Origin: a bacterium
Lineage (GTDB): Bacteria > Ratteibacteria > UBA8468 > B48-G9 > JAFGKM01
NCBI GenBank assembly: GCA_021160565.1
Contig: JAGHCG010000241.1
Span: 1-6,450, forward strand
DNA length: 6,450 nt
Reading direction: 5' to 3'
Position numbers and translations under genes: made by a program. Under the pieces are notes generated by a model. That model saw only the letters and a program-made list of their open reading frames with translations. It had not been told where the DNA came from and did not search any database. The stretch's first letter is position 1. Every line of letters starts with the position of its first letter. Shown in pieces: positions 6,243 to 6,450 of this stretch.

Positions 6243-6450
6243 ACTTCCAGGCACAGGCAAATATACCCTCCTTCCTCCTTTCAATTTTGAATAAAAAACA
6301 GAATTTAAAAACAGTTCTTTACTCCACCGTAGAGTGGTTGAATGTGCAGGATTTACCATTCCATTACATATTACGCACCCCTCAACAACTGGCCCTGGTG
6401 GAGTTGCACCAGATGCCTGAAAAGAAATAAGGGTTTGCGTAGGATTTGAA
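6225..6450 (-). CDS. C-terminal part of an unrecognised protein in the pilin operon
   Basis: This is the only minus-strand frame open through this stretch: 74 codons from the window edge to TAA at 6225; the start lies beyond position 6450. The visible part is mildly Pro/Gly-rich (Ala-Thr-Pro-Pro-Gly-Pro-Val-Val), then Cys-Val-Ile-Cys-Asn-Gly. It ends in a Lys/Arg stretch (Lys-Leu-Lys-Gly-Gly-Arg-Arg) and Trp-Arg-Ile-Glu-Trp. No family is recognised. Placed ahead of two prepilins, it may be another pilus or secretion component, such as a PilX-like protein or an exported protein (inference). A Cys-x-x-Cys pair could form a disulphide or bind metal. Its stop overlaps the 25-base repeat, and its final codons give the frame Gly-Ser-Trp-Arg-Ile-Glu-Trp. 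Confidence 0.7.
   Translation of the reverse strand, partial: SNPTQTLISFQASGATPPGPVVEGCVICNGMVNPAHSTTLRWSKELFLNSVFYSKLKGGRRVYLPVPGSWRIEW

Noticed and set aside
6264..6282. Strong GGAGG-type sequence inside the partial upstream gene
   Set aside because: It encodes Lys-Gly-Gly-Arg-Arg in the open frame, and the only frame it could start (TTG, about 11 codons) ends at the same TAA.
1..6450. CRISPR arrays, tRNA or rRNA genes
   Set aside because: No regularly spaced repeats and no recognisable tRNA or rRNA sequence were seen; nearly all of the window is protein-coding.

Overview
The window comes from an AT-rich bacterial chromosome. Its proteins are rich in Lys, Glu and Ile and its arginine codons are mostly AGA. 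The transporter's closest match that I can recall is LeuT of Aquifex aeolicus, and the minus-strand genes are purine-rich. This fits a thermophilic or deep-branching, possibly uncultivated bacterium with type IV-type pilins. No gene fixes the phylum, so the lineage is open.

Layout. (1) 1-1417, plus strand: a LeuT-type sodium-coupled amino-acid transporter cut off at its N-terminus by the window edge, followed in overlap by a 31-codon membrane peptide of the MetS type (small subunit of NSS transporters). (2) 1418-1458: a short convergent gap. (3) 1459-4245, minus strand: complete uvrA, the damage-recognition ATPase of nucleotide excision repair. (4) 4328-5477, minus strand: two adjacent prepilin-like genes, both with class III (type IV) signal sequences. 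(5) 5504-6208, minus strand: a small Glu/Lys-rich protein, then hicB and hicA, a toxin-antitoxin pair overlapping by four bases. (6) 6225-6450, minus strand: the C-terminal 74 codons of an unrecognised protein that runs off the window.

All minus-strand genes read the same way. The 66-codon gene and hicBA lie inside what looks like a pilin operon. A perfect 25-base direct repeat flanks this module (5464-5488 and 6218-6242). In the right copy the repeat spans the stop of the upstream gene and a vestigial prepilin start (Met-Val-Lys-Arg-Gly). In the left copy it spans the real prepilin start. The simplest reading is that the upstream gene and the first prepilin once overlapped stop-to-start, and that the toxin-antitoxin module was inserted at that junction with duplication of the join. 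An 11-base core of the repeat appears a third time, just before hicB. This is the most interesting feature of the window; the other genes are recognisable members of known families.
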